From: DATFXF01 sp035258565
Lineage (GTDB): Bacteria; Acidobacteriota; Terriglobia; Acidiferrales; UBA7541
DNA: 29,982 nt
Reading direction: 5' to 3'
Assembly: GCA_035258565.1 (NCBI GenBank)
Contig: DATFXF010000317.1
Location: 1-29,982 of the forward strand
Shown here: in pieces, positions 1-7,735 of the stretch
Layout: each line of letters begins with the position of its first letter
Position numbering within the stretch: position 1 is the first letter of the stretch
Program-made: the position numbers and the translations under genes
Notes under the pieces: generated by a model
Database searches by the model: none
The model's input: only the letters and a program-made list of their open reading frames with translations
What the model was told of the DNA's origin: nothing

Positions 1-377
1 AGCATGGACGGCTGGAGCGCAGCACCCCGATCGTTGGGGAGATCTTTAAGGTGCAAAATGCGGCGGAGAAACTTTACGGCCCTCCGAACGTTTGTGGAGC
101 CGTTGTGCTCCTCCTGAGAGCGGTCTTTGAGATTCCAGATCAGAGGCCTCACAGAGACTCCCCAGGGACAAGAAGGTTCGAGTGCGGGCAGCTATTCGCG
201 GGCCAAAGACACATTCTACAAGGGTGTTTAATGGGCTCTCCTTCTGTCCGCGGTCCTCCGGACCATCGGCCTACCCCCGCCGAGCCTCTCGGGAATGCAC
301 TGTTCCGGCCAGTCATCGGCGCTTCCAGCCAATTGAGAGTCATGCTACGCCGCGCCCACGGGCAAGTCAACGTGCGC
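1..377. other. Gene-poor stretch at window start
   Basis: I see no convincing gene here. One plus-strand frame is open from the window edge to 392, but its translation is rich in Arg, Pro and Gly, has no recognisable motif, and runs into the hairpin at 378-411. It could be the frayed 3' end of a gene lying outside the window, or plain intergenic DNA. The short minus-strand frame at 149-370 looks equally non-coding. Confidence 0.4.
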
Positions 378-417
378 GTGCCAGGGGAGTAGCGTGAAGC
401 TACTCAGGCACTTTGTT
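378..417 (+). terminator. Hairpin with T-rich tail, intrinsic-terminator-like
   Basis: Two nested stems are visible: GTGCC (378-382) with GGCAC (407-411), and GAGTAGC (387-393) with GCTACTC (399-405) closing a GTGAA loop. A small asymmetric internal loop separates them. The run TTTGTTT follows directly at 412-418. This is the layout of a rho-independent terminator on the plus strand, either ending whatever lies upstream or acting as an attenuator before the gene starting near 494. Pairing was read by eye; no folding energy was computed. Confidence 0.55.
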
Positions 418-493
418 TGACGTGCATCGGTCAATCGTTCGGGCTCTTCCTTCCGTTCGCTCCCATCGCTTGACGTTTCCGGGCTTGCTCCAT

Positions 494-889
494 ATGCTGC
501 CGCCAAAGCCCATGCCGGCAAGCCCATGGAGAACATTTGGGTCCCCAGACCCGAGTGGCAGCTTTCCCGCCCTGCTCTCTTATCTTCCACTGAAGAGCTA
601 CTGGCGAGTGCCCTCGTTCTTCTTCTATACAGCGCAGGTGGTGAAGCAGTTGGCTTCAGCACCGGGCCTGCTCGGCTACTCGGTTCTCGCCCGCCCGCTC
701 TCTAAGCGATTCTGGACGCTCTCAGCATGGGAGAACGAAGGCGCGCTGCAAGCGTTTGTGCAGCACCCGCCCCATGTGCGCCTCATGCGTGCGCTTTCTC
801 CGCACATGGGCGAGACTAAGTTTGTGCGTTGGATGGTCAGAGGTTCTGAACTGCCTCTTCGCTGGGAGGACGCGTTCGGTCGTTTCTGA
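494..889 (+). CDS. ABM-like small protein (ferredoxin-like fold, predicted)
   Basis: This is a 131-residue protein from the ATG at 494; the ATG at 512 is an alternative start, and no strong ribosome site marks either. The body reads as one alpha/beta domain with a central FWTLSAWENEGALQAF segment and a later HVRLMRALSPHMG helix. The pattern of Trp-Glu-(D/N)-x2-AL-x2-F followed by a conserved His is typical of the dimeric antibiotic-biosynthesis-monooxygenase/DUF3291-like fold. Such proteins are heme- or quinone-related oxygenases or simply ligand-binding proteins, so no substrate can be named. It stands alone, downstream of the hairpin at 378-411 and far from the next solid gene. The family call rests on pattern memory and not on a search. 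Confidence 0.65.
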   Translation: MLPPKPMPASPWRTFGSPDPSGSFPALLSYLPLKSYWRVPSFFFYTAQVVKQLASAPGLLGYSVLARPLSKRFWTLSAWENEGALQAFVQHPPHVRLMRALSPHMGETKFVRWMVRGSELPLRWEDAFGRF

Positions 890-1104
890 GCGGCCCGCGT
901 TCATTTCCCACCGTCGTCGGCCGCCCAGTCTCGCGTACCCGGGGCACAGCCAGGTAGGTTCGATTCGCCTGGACTCCTCCAGGACGGTTGACATAGGATG
1001 CCCCACGCGAGGCAAATTCGCTCGCGATCTCTGCCGCGGGGCTTGCGTTCGGCGGCAAAGTAACTCGTGGCCAGAAGCTTTTTGGGTTTGCAGCGAGTCG
1101 AAGC
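890..1104. other. Intergenic stretch without a supported gene
   Basis: Several overlapping frames are open on both strands here, but none has a plausible start with a ribosome site or a recognisable product. A TTGACA hexamer occurs near 985 without a convincing -10 element at the proper distance. Confidence 0.4.
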
Positions 1105-1374
1105 ATGAAGCGGCAAGTTCCGTCCGTATCCAGGGACATCTTATTGTCCTGGGTGGTCGACGCTCTGATTGTGCTGCTGCTTACTGTGATTCGAAAACAA
1201 GGCGGTGCGCCTCACCTGACTTGAACCCTCTTGTGGCTGGGACTTCGTTTGGCTCACGCAACCGGTCACAGCGCCTATGACATCGGAGTCGTGCTTATCG
1301 TTGTGGGTGACAGCATCATTTACGGATTCTTTTCGTTCCTCATCCTGCGTGTCCAGAGAACTGCGCTCTCCTAG
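1105..1374 (+). pseudogene. Small two-helix membrane protein interrupted by in-frame TGA
   Basis: From the ATG at 1105 the frame encodes a basic start and a hydrophobic helix (ILLSWVVDALIVLLLTVI), then meets TGA at 1222-1224. The same frame stays open after the stop and encodes a second helix (DIGVVLIVVGDSIIYGFF) before TAG at 1372. The two halves together read as one membrane protein of about 89 codons with two transmembrane helices. That both halves lie in one frame and are both hydrophobic suggests a recently broken small membrane protein. Alternatives are a sequencing error at the TGA, or two separate tiny proteins. I cannot name a function. Confidence 0.45.
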
Positions 1375-1550
1375 TCAGAGGCCTCTCGGGGCGCGATTCT
1401 GAGAGACACCCTCGAACCCCCGGCTCACTTCTTCGACCGTGGGCAGTACCCCCCCCTCACAAGCGAGCTTATTCTCATTTAAGATAGAGGGAGAAGAACG
1501 GCTCGTCACCTAGGAACGCTCGGCGACACGCCAAGCGAGGCGAGAACCGC
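1375..1550. other. Upstream region of the ABC exporter gene
   Basis: This stretch holds no gene. A weak -10-like TAAGAT lies near 1480, after a short AT-rich stretch, and could belong to a promoter for the cluster beginning at 1551, but no clear -35 partner is present. A purine-rich GAGG lies about ten bases before the ATG at 1551. Confidence 0.3.
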
Positions 1551-3395
1551 ATGGCGGAGAATCCCACCAGGCTTCCACCCTCCCAGGGCACGGGAGAGCT
1601 GAGAATCACTTACCTCCTTCGCCCGCACTGGAAGGCTTTGGCGATCGCACTGCTGGCGGTGCTGGGCGAATCGCTCACTGACGTTCTCGAGCCGTGGCCG
1701 ATCAAGATTGTCGTCGATAACCTCCTCGGATCGCAGAAGCTGCCGAAATGGCTGAGCGGAATGGTCTGGGAGCTCTTCGGGCAGGACAAACTGGCGGTTC
1801 TGAACTTTGCCGTGGCTGCCGTCGCGGCCATTGCCGTGGCTGGCGCCCTGAGCTCTTACCTGGAGAAATACCTGACCACGAGTATCGGCCAGTGGGTGAT
1901 GCACGACCTGCGGCGCACGCTCTACAACCACATCCAATGGCTTTCGCTCGCCGAGCACGACAAGGCGCGGACCGGCGACCTGATCACCCGGGTGACCAGC
2001 GACATTGAAGCCATTCAGGACTTCATCAGCTCCGCTCTACTGGGCATGCTGGTCAACTGCATGACGCTGGTGGGCATGATCGGAGTGATGTTCTACATTA
2101 ACTGGCGGTTCACCCTGATCGCGCTTTTGATCGCGCCGGCGCTCTTCCTGGTGGTGTACTCCTTCACGCGCCGAATCAAAAAGGCCTCCCGGGCGGTGCG
2201 CAAAAAGCAGAGCGAGCTGGTCTCTGTCGTGCAAGAGGTGCTAACGTCCATCCGCGTGGTCAAGGCCTTCGCCCGAGAAGACTACGAGCAGCAGCGGTTC
2301 GAATTGCAAAGCCTGGAAAGCGTGGAGACCGCGCTGCGGGCCCGGAGCATCAAGGCCAAGCTCTCGCCATTCGTTGAGGTCATCGTGGCTGCCGGCACCT
2401 GCCTGGTGCTGGGATATGGCGGGCGGCTGGCCCTCACCGGCCAGCTCAGCGCTGGCGTGCTGATCGTATTTCTGCTGTATCTCGGCAAGATGTACAAGCC
2501 CATGCGGGAGCTTTCCAAGATGACGGACACGGTGTCCAAGGCTGTGGTTGGCTACGAGCGCATCCAGGAGGTGCTGGAAATCGAAAGCCGCGTCCGCGAC
2601 CGGCCACGCGCGCGCCGCGCGCCCCGATTCCGCGGCAAAATCGAATTTGACCGCGTCAGCTTCAGCTATGACGGTGGGCAACCGGTGCTGAAAGATATCA
2701 GCTTCCGGATCGAGCCCGGCCAGATCGTGGCCATTGTAGGTCCCACGGGCACCGGCAAGAGCACGATCATCAGCCTGATTTCACGCTTTTATGATCCCCG
2801 CTCGGGGCAGGTGAAGATCGACGGAACCGACATCCGGCGCTACACGCAGAAGTCCGTGCGCGAACAGATCAGTTTTGTTCTGCAGGAGACCCTGCTGTTT
2901 CACGCTCCGGTCTGGCAGAACATCGCCTACGGAAAACCAGATGCCCCGCGCAGCGAAATCATCCGCGCGGCGCAGCTGGCCAATGCGCATGAGTTCATCG
3001 AGAAAATGCCGGAGGGGTATGACACCATGGTCGGCGAGCGTGGCGTGACGCTCTCGGGCGGAGAGCGCCAGCGCATCGCCATTGCCCGCGCGATCATTCG
3101 GAACACTCCGATCCTGATTCTGGACGAGCCTACCTCAGGTCTCGATGCCGCTTCCGAACAAATTGTCATCGAAGCGTTGAGCCGCCTAATGGAGGGCAAG
3201 ACTTCCGTGGTGATCGCGCACCATCTGGATACCATTCGCCATGCCGATACCATCTTGGTCTTCAAAGATTCCGAACTGGTCGAGAGCGGGAGCCACGAGG
3301 AACTGCTGGTGGCAGACGGGGTATATGCCGAGTTGTACAGAATTCAAACCTCGGAGGATGCCGCAAGGAAAGCCAATCAGCCCGCCGACCACTAG
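1551..3395 (+). CDS. ABC exporter, fused permease-ATPase (MsbA/multidrug type)
   Basis: This is a 614-residue half-transporter, the usual size for the MsbA/LmrA-type family that works as a homodimer in the inner membrane and moves lipids, drugs or peptides outward. The first ~330 residues contain the six-helix exporter membrane domain. The ATPase domain follows: Walker A GPTGTGKST at 397-405, signature LSGGERQ at 501-507, Walker B ILILDEPTSGLD from 521, and the switch His in VIAHHLDT at about 557. All catalytic residues are present. There is no peptidase domain, so a bacteriocin-type exporter is unlikely. It leads a same-strand cluster; the next start is only 34 bases downstream. The substrate cannot be read from sequence, but the phosphoester-handling neighbours make a lipid or lipid-linked substrate plausible. 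Confidence 0.95.
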   Translation: MAENPTRLPPSQGTGELRITYLLRPHWKALAIALLAVLGESLTDVLEPWPIKIVVDNLLGSQKLPKWLSGMVWELFGQDKLAVLNFAVAAVAAIAVAGALSSYLEKYLTTSIGQWVMHDLRRTLYNHIQWLSLAEHDKARTGDLITRVTSDIEAIQDFISSALLGMLVNCMTLVGMIGVMFYINWRFTLIALLIAPALFLVVYSFTRRIKKASRAVRKKQSELVSVVQEVLTSIRVVKAFAREDYEQQRFELQSLESVETALRARSIKAKLSPFVEVIVAAGTCLVLGYGGRLALTGQLSAGVLIVFLLYLGKMYKPMRELSKMTDTVSKAVVGYERIQEVLEIESRVRDRPRARRAPRFRGKIEFDRVSFSYDGGQPVLKDISFRIEPGQIVAIVGPTGTGKSTIISLISRFYDPRSGQVKIDGTDIRRYTQKSVREQISFVLQETLLFHAPVWQNIAYGKPDAPRSEIIRAAQLANAHEFIEKMPEGYDTMVGERGVTLSGGERQRIAIARAIIRNTPILILDEPTSGLDAASEQIVIEALSRLMEGKTSVVIAHHLDTIRHADTILVFKDSELVESGSHEELLVADGVYAELYRIQTSEDAARKANQPADH

Positions 3396-3429
3396 CGATT
3401 CTTCTCGGACACTGGCGAGGAGCGACCGC

Positions 3430-4440
3430 ATGCAGCGAACCATCATCCTCAAAGCCACTCTGGTCCTCCTGATCGGGACCCTTTCGGTGCCCCTGGGCGC
3501 GCAGAAGCGCGCCAAACAGGAGGAGAAAGAGAGGGCGGCCAACCTGCCGGCGCTGATCTGGCGCGATCCGGGCGACGTGAAGACCCTCAATCTTTTCTAT
3601 GGTGCCGGTGGGAAAGAGCACGCTCCAGACCCGCAGGGCAAGTTCACCTTCCTCAAGGAAGACTTAAAACAAACCAGCCCCAAGTTCGACGTCGAGGACA
3701 AGCAGGGTGTTCGGTGGAGGATCAAACTGGGGCAGGAACCCCAGGCAGAGACAGCCGCCACGCGGCTCCTGTGGGCCGCCGGTTATTTCGTCCGTGAAGA
3801 TTATTACCTGGAAGAAGTGAAGGTGGCGGGCCTTCCTAAGCTGCACCGAGGCCAGTCGTTTGTCTCTGCCGACGGTACTGTCCACCGCGCGCGGCTGGAA
3901 CGCCGCGCGCAGGAGATCAAGAAACTCGGAAACTGGGACTGGTTTGATAATCCGTTCCTTGGCACCAAGGAGCTGAACGGCCTCCGGGTGATGATGTCTT
4001 TGCTGAATAACTGGGACTTGGCCACGGACAACAATTCGATCTATGAAGTCGGCAACGAGCGGCACTATCTAGTCAGCGACGTGGGCGCGACCTTTGGCAA
4101 GACCGGAGACAGCCTGACCCGATCGAAGAGCGTGTCGAAGGACTATGTGCAATCGAAGTTCATCGAAAAGGTGACACCCGACTATGTGAACTTCGTCATG
4201 CACAGCCGCCCGTTTTTCCTGACCGTATTCCACGTCCCCAATTACCGCAAGCGCACTCACATAGAGCAGATCACCAAGCACATCCCGCGCAGCGAGGCCC
4301 AGTGGCTGGGAAAGAGGCTCGCTCAGCTCTCTGAGGATCAAATCCGCGACTGCTTCCGCGCCGGGGGCTACGCGCCTGAAGAGATCGAAGCGTACACGAA
4401 GGCGGTCGAGAAGAGAATCGCCGAACTCAATGCCCTGTGA
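3430..4440 (+). CDS. Exported protein with kinase-like residue pattern, unknown function
   Basis: This is a 336-residue protein from the ATG at 3430, chosen because it gives a clean signal peptide (hydrophobic core at 5-20, likely cleavage after LGA). An in-frame upstream extension would overlap the ABC gene. I recognise it only as a conserved uncharacterised type. Seen in the sequence: a strand with Lys99 (RWRIKLG), a following helix with Glu107 (QAETAATRLL), then NNWDLATDNN with Asp196 and Asn201 spaced five apart, and YLVSDVGATFG with Asp217. Order and spacing match the ATP-Lys, alpha-C Glu, catalytic-loop Asp/Asn and metal Asp of protein-kinase-like folds (HipA, FAM20 and PI-kinase type). 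The kinase reading is inference. Export to the periplasm would make ATP supply a puzzle. It lies between an ABC exporter and a PLD protein. Confidence 0.8.
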   Translation: MQRTIILKATLVLLIGTLSVPLGAQKRAKQEEKERAANLPALIWRDPGDVKTLNLFYGAGGKEHAPDPQGKFTFLKEDLKQTSPKFDVEDKQGVRWRIKLGQEPQAETAATRLLWAAGYFVREDYYLEEVKVAGLPKLHRGQSFVSADGTVHRARLERRAQEIKKLGNWDWFDNPFLGTKELNGLRVMMSLLNNWDLATDNNSIYEVGNERHYLVSDVGATFGKTGDSLTRSKSVSKDYVQSKFIEKVTPDYVNFVMHSRPFFLTVFHVPNYRKRTHIEQITKHIPRSEAQWLGKRLAQLSEDQIRDCFRAGGYAPEEIEAYTKAVEKRIAELNAL

Positions 4441-4580
4441 GCGGTTCCTTCTTGACCGCTTCCTAGGGAATTCATACCCTGCTCGGTGGTGGGAATCAGG
4501 GTCAGGAAGGAAGAGAAGGATCCAACCGCTCGAAGGTCGGAGATCCGCACCTGAAGTTAATTATCGAGCCCGACAACGGG

Positions 4581-5672
4581 GTGGCGCCGCTTCTTTCGGG
4601 CATCCGGAGCGCCAAGAAAAGCGTGGAGATTACCATCTTCCGCTTCGACCGCCCGGACATCGAAGAGGCGCTCAAGGCCGCGGTGAGCAATGGGGTGAGG
4701 GTGGCGGCGTTGATTGCCCGCGCCAACCGGGGCGGCGAGGAGAGCTTGCGCAAGCTGGAGATGCGTTTCCTCGAAGCGGGCATTATTGTCGCGCGCACTG
4801 CCGACGACCTCATCCGCTACCACGACAAGCTCGTCATCATCGATCGGCGCATCCTCTACATGCTCTCCTTCAATTTTACCCGCCAGGATATCGATCGCAG
4901 CCGCGGTTTCGGAATCGTCACCAAGAATGTCAAGTGGGTGCAGGAGGCCGTGAAGCTCGTGCGGGCCGACTTCACGCGACAGCCATACAAACCGGGGCAG
5001 GACACGTTCGTCGTCAGTCCGGCAAACGCCCGAACGGTGCTGAGCGGCTTCCTCCAACAGGCGAAAAAGCAACTGTTGATCTACGATCCGAAGATCTCGG
5101 ACAAGGAAATGATCCGCATTCTCCGGGATCGCGCCAAAGCCGGTGTCGAAATCCGGATCATCGGACGGATTGACCAGGGCGCTCATCTCGGGCTCAGCAA
5201 ACCCTCCCCCATTCGGCTGCACACACGGATGATCATCCGTGACCGCCATTTGGCCTTCGTCGGCAGCCAGAGCCTGCGCTCGGCCGAGCTGGACTCCCGA
5301 CGCGAAGTCGGTCTTATCGTCCGCAATGCCAAGGTGGTAAGAGGGTTGATCGCCACGTTTGAATCCGATTGGGCTTCCAAGGCCAGCGCGAAAGACCAAG
5401 ACCGGGGAAAAGCTCAGGAGGCTCCCCTCGAGAAGCCGCCGGCGATCCCGAAGGAGGAAGCAGAAAGGGCGGCTCGGGTTCTCGTCCAAGAACTCGATCC
5501 GCTCACGACGACAGTAAAAAAGGCAGTGAAGAAAGTTGTTGCCAAAGCCGGTGAGAAGGTGCTGAAAGACAAAGGAGTTAAGGACACGATGAAGAAAATC
5601 GTCAAGAAGGCGGTGAAGCAAGCCGTCAAGGAAGCGGTCCAGGACTCTGAAGAAGCCAAGAACCGCATCTAA
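4581..5672 (+). CDS. Phospholipase D-fold protein with basic helical tail
   Basis: This is a 363-residue protein if it starts at the GTG at 4581. Two PLD repeats are seen. The first catalytic motif is complete (H81-x-K83-x4-D88). The second reads H214-x-R216-x4-D221, with Lys replaced by Arg. PLD-fold enzymes use both His residues to cleave or transfer phosphodiesters, commonly phospholipids or cardiolipin; Arg for Lys may weaken activity or change substrate. Residues ~312-353 form a Lys/Ala/Val-rich tail of amphipathic helices suited to binding anionic membrane or nucleic acid. The frame continues upstream through a plausible PLD beta-strand (LKLIIEPDNG, codons 4551-4580) back to a stop at 4464, without ATG, GTG or TTG before 4581. 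The true start may therefore be non-standard, such as CTG 4551. It is the third gene of the cluster. Confidence 0.85.
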   Translation: MAPLLSGIRSAKKSVEITIFRFDRPDIEEALKAAVSNGVRVAALIARANRGGEESLRKLEMRFLEAGIIVARTADDLIRYHDKLVIIDRRILYMLSFNFTRQDIDRSRGFGIVTKNVKWVQEAVKLVRADFTRQPYKPGQDTFVVSPANARTVLSGFLQQAKKQLLIYDPKISDKEMIRILRDRAKAGVEIRIIGRIDQGAHLGLSKPSPIRLHTRMIIRDRHLAFVGSQSLRSAELDSRREVGLIVRNAKVVRGLIATFESDWASKASAKDQDRGKAQEAPLEKPPAIPKEEAERAARVLVQELDPLTTTVKKAVKKVVAKAGEKVLKDKGVKDTMKKIVKKAVKQAVKEAVQDSEEAKNRI

Positions 5673-5710
5673 ACCTTTTGGGGCCTATGAGCGGGGATGA
5701 GGAAGGTCGG

Positions 5711-6334
5711 ATGAGAGAGAAAAGACAAACCGCGGGCGCGCTGCCCTCTCTCCTGCTAGCCGCTTTCCTGGCGCCTCCATGGGCGCTCACCAGTTCAGGC
5801 CAAGGTACGCCCTCGGAGAAAGAACAAGCCAAGGAACAAGCCGAGGACGCGGCCGGCTTCAAGGAGTTTTCGGACCGCGTGCAGCAATATGTCCAGCTGC
5901 ATAAATCCGTGGAATCGACTCTCCCGTCACTGAAGCCCACTGATAGGCCGCAAATGATCGCCGCGCACCAGGAGGCACTGGCGAGAAAAATTCGCGAGGC
6001 ACGACCTCAAGCCCAGGTCGGCGACATTTTCACCAGCAAGGTCAGGGAGGCATTTCGGCACGCGATCCGCGGCGAGTTTCAGGGTCCCCAGGCCCCCCAC
6101 GCTCGCGCCACGATCCGTCAAGGGGATCCGGTCAAAGAGGTCCATCTGCGCGTGAATCAGGTCTACCCCAAGGCGATTCCCTACACCACCGTCCCTCCCA
6201 CGCTGTTACTCAAGCTTCCCAAGTTGCCCCCGGAAGTGGTGTACCGCATCGTGGGTGGCGATCTGGTTCTGCTTGACGACAAAGCCAATCTCGTCGTCGA
6301 TTTGATTCCGGAGGTTATCCCCATTGCACCTTGA
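5711..6334 (+). CDS. Exported protein of unknown function
   Basis: This is a 207-residue protein from the ATG at 5711, chosen over ATG 5687 because a GAGGAAGG ribosome site sits just upstream and the product then opens with a signal peptide (MREKR, then a Leu/Ala core, ending near SSGQG). After a Glu/Lys/Ala-rich stretch there is a helical middle part with Arg- and Gln-rich segments, and then a beta-rich end with a LPPEVVYRIVGGDLVL motif and a Val/Ile-Pro-rich terminus. That end is reminiscent of small periplasmic domains, but I cannot assign a family. It starts 38 bases after the PLD gene and ends 16 bases before the phosphatase gene, so it is probably co-transcribed with both. Confidence 0.75.
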   Translation: MREKRQTAGALPSLLLAAFLAPPWALTSSGQGTPSEKEQAKEQAEDAAGFKEFSDRVQQYVQLHKSVESTLPSLKPTDRPQMIAAHQEALARKIREARPQAQVGDIFTSKVREAFRHAIRGEFQGPQAPHARATIRQGDPVKEVHLRVNQVYPKAIPYTTVPPTLLLKLPKLPPEVVYRIVGGDLVLLDDKANLVVDLIPEVIPIAP

Positions 6335-6350
6335 ATCGCCGGGTAAAACC

Positions 6351-7337
6351 ATGCGACGCCCACTGGTCCTGTTTCTATGCCTCCTCGTCGTTCTCGCACC
6401 CAGCCTGCGAACAGGCGAGTATAGGCTTCCTCTCAAGTCCAATTCGGTTCGCTTCGCGGCCATCGGCGATATGGGAACCGGCGACGCGGCGCAGTATGAA
6501 GTGGCCCAGCGGATGGTCGAAGCCCACCAGGGTTTCCCCTTCGATTCTGTGATCATGCTGGGCGACAACCTCTACGGCGGCAGCAGCCCCAGCGATTTTG
6601 AAAAAAAATTTGAGGTGCCCTATAAGCCGTTGCTGAACGCTGGTGTCAAGTTCTATGCGGCGCTGGGCAACCATGACAACCCCAACGAGCGCTTTTACAA
6701 GCTCTTCAACATGAACGGTGCGACCTACTACACCTTCAAGAAGGGCAACGTGGACTTCTTCGTGCTCGACAGCAATTACATGGACCCCAAGCAGCTGGCC
6801 TGGCTAGAAACTCAGTTACGAGATGCCGGCAGCGGAGAGTGGAAAATCTGCTACTTTCATCATCCCCTCTACTCTTCTGGAAGGGCGCACGGTCCGGCAA
6901 CCGACCTGCGGCTGCTGCTGGAGCCGCTGTTTATCAAATATGGCGTGGACGTCGTATTTGCCGCCCATGAGCACGTCTACGAGCGCATCCAGCCCCAAAA
7001 AGGGATCTACTACTTCACCGAGGGTGCCTCCGGCCAATTGCGCCGCGGCAACCTGAATAAGAACGCCATGACCAGCAAGGGATTCGATGCCGACCGCACC
7101 TTCATGTTGGTGGAAATTGCTGGTGATGAGATGTATTTCCAGACCATCTCGCGCGGCGGTGCGACGGTGGACTCTGGCGTAATCCGGCGGACGGTGCGCG
7201 TCAAGGCGGCTCCGGCGCCCGCGGCTGCGCACCCTCGATTCCTGCCGCGCCGAGTGACGAGTACGAGCGCCAGCAGGCGTTTTTTGGACACTCCTTCATC
7301 GGCTCCGATTCGATCCCGCCTCGCACTACCCGCTTAA
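6351..7337 (+). CDS. Exported metallophosphoesterase (purple acid phosphatase-like)
   Basis: This is a 328-residue protein from the ATG at 6351, which gives a signal peptide (MRRP plus a Leu/Val core, residues 5-18). The five metal-binding blocks of the calcineurin/purple acid phosphatase fold are present in order: GDMG (D40), GDNLY (D72 and Tyr75), GNHD (N107, H108), FHHP (H170/H171) and AHEHVYER (H206, H208). The Tyr in GDxxY is the metal-ligand Tyr that separates purple acid phosphatases from generic calcineurin-type enzymes. The likely role is hydrolysis of phosphate esters in the periplasm; the substrate is unknown. The C-terminal ~35 residues are Arg/Ser/Pro-rich and look disordered. 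It is the last gene of the cluster beginning at 1551. Confidence 0.9.
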   Translation: MRRPLVLFLCLLVVLAPSLRTGEYRLPLKSNSVRFAAIGDMGTGDAAQYEVAQRMVEAHQGFPFDSVIMLGDNLYGGSSPSDFEKKFEVPYKPLLNAGVKFYAALGNHDNPNERFYKLFNMNGATYYTFKKGNVDFFVLDSNYMDPKQLAWLETQLRDAGSGEWKICYFHHPLYSSGRAHGPATDLRLLLEPLFIKYGVDVVFAAHEHVYERIQPQKGIYYFTEGASGQLRRGNLNKNAMTSKGFDADRTFMLVEIAGDEMYFQTISRGGATVDSGVIRRTVRVKAAPAPAAAHPRFLPRRVTSTSASRRFLDTPSSAPIRSRLALPA

Positions 7338-7452
7338 CTGGGTAAACAAAGTACTCTCTTCTCGAGGAAACCGCGGTGGAGTAGACTGCGTGCGTGAAGA
7401 GAGCCTCGAGGACCATCGCACGAGAAGAAACCATCGAGAGAGGAGGTGCCTT

Positions 7453-7623
7453 ATGCCCAACAGAAAGCATCTGCGCGGCGTGGGCAGTAAGGAGCAACGC
7501 CAGTACGAGCACATCAAGGAGAGCGCTCGCAGGTCAGGCCGCTACGGCAAGCGAGCCAAAGAAGTGGCTGCTCGGACCGTGCTGAAACAGCATAAGAAGA
7601 AGGGCCATCGCCCAGGGCAGTAG
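7453..7623 (+). CDS. Small basic protein of the 'plasmid stabilization' type
   Basis: This is a 56-residue, strongly basic protein. The start is fixed by an excellent AGGAGG ribosome site at 7441-7446, six bases before the ATG. The segment RQYEHIKESARRSGR followed by AKEVAARTVLKQ matches a widespread family of 45-70 residue proteins commonly labelled plasmid stabilization protein. The label is historical and no mechanism is established. No toxin or antitoxin partner lies next to it, so a toxin-antitoxin role is not supported here. It stands alone, 115 bases after the phosphatase gene and about 110 bases before the dehydrogenase gene. The strong ribosome site suggests high expression, perhaps as a nucleic-acid-associated or stress protein (inference). 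Confidence 0.8.
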   Translation: MPNRKHLRGVGSKEQRQYEHIKESARRSGRYGKRAKEVAARTVLKQHKKKGHRPGQ

Positions 7624-7735
7624 CAGCTTCGGCATCAATTCACGGCGCGACTGGACGACTCGCCTAGCTCGTGCGGCACGAACCACGCCATTCTTGTTGG
7701 TCTAGACCCTCACGACCTCACCGAAGGAGTCGCCG

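Noticed and set aside
985..1010. TTGACA promoter upstream of the broken membrane ORF
   Set aside because: No acceptable -10 hexamer at 16-18 bases downstream.
4557..5621. 354-codon minus-strand frame opposite the PLD gene
   Set aside because: The plus strand carries both PLD motifs; the antisense translation has no domain signature.
7453..7623. Toxin-antitoxin module
   Set aside because: No small partner gene next to the basic protein; neighbours are a phosphatase and a dehydrogenase.
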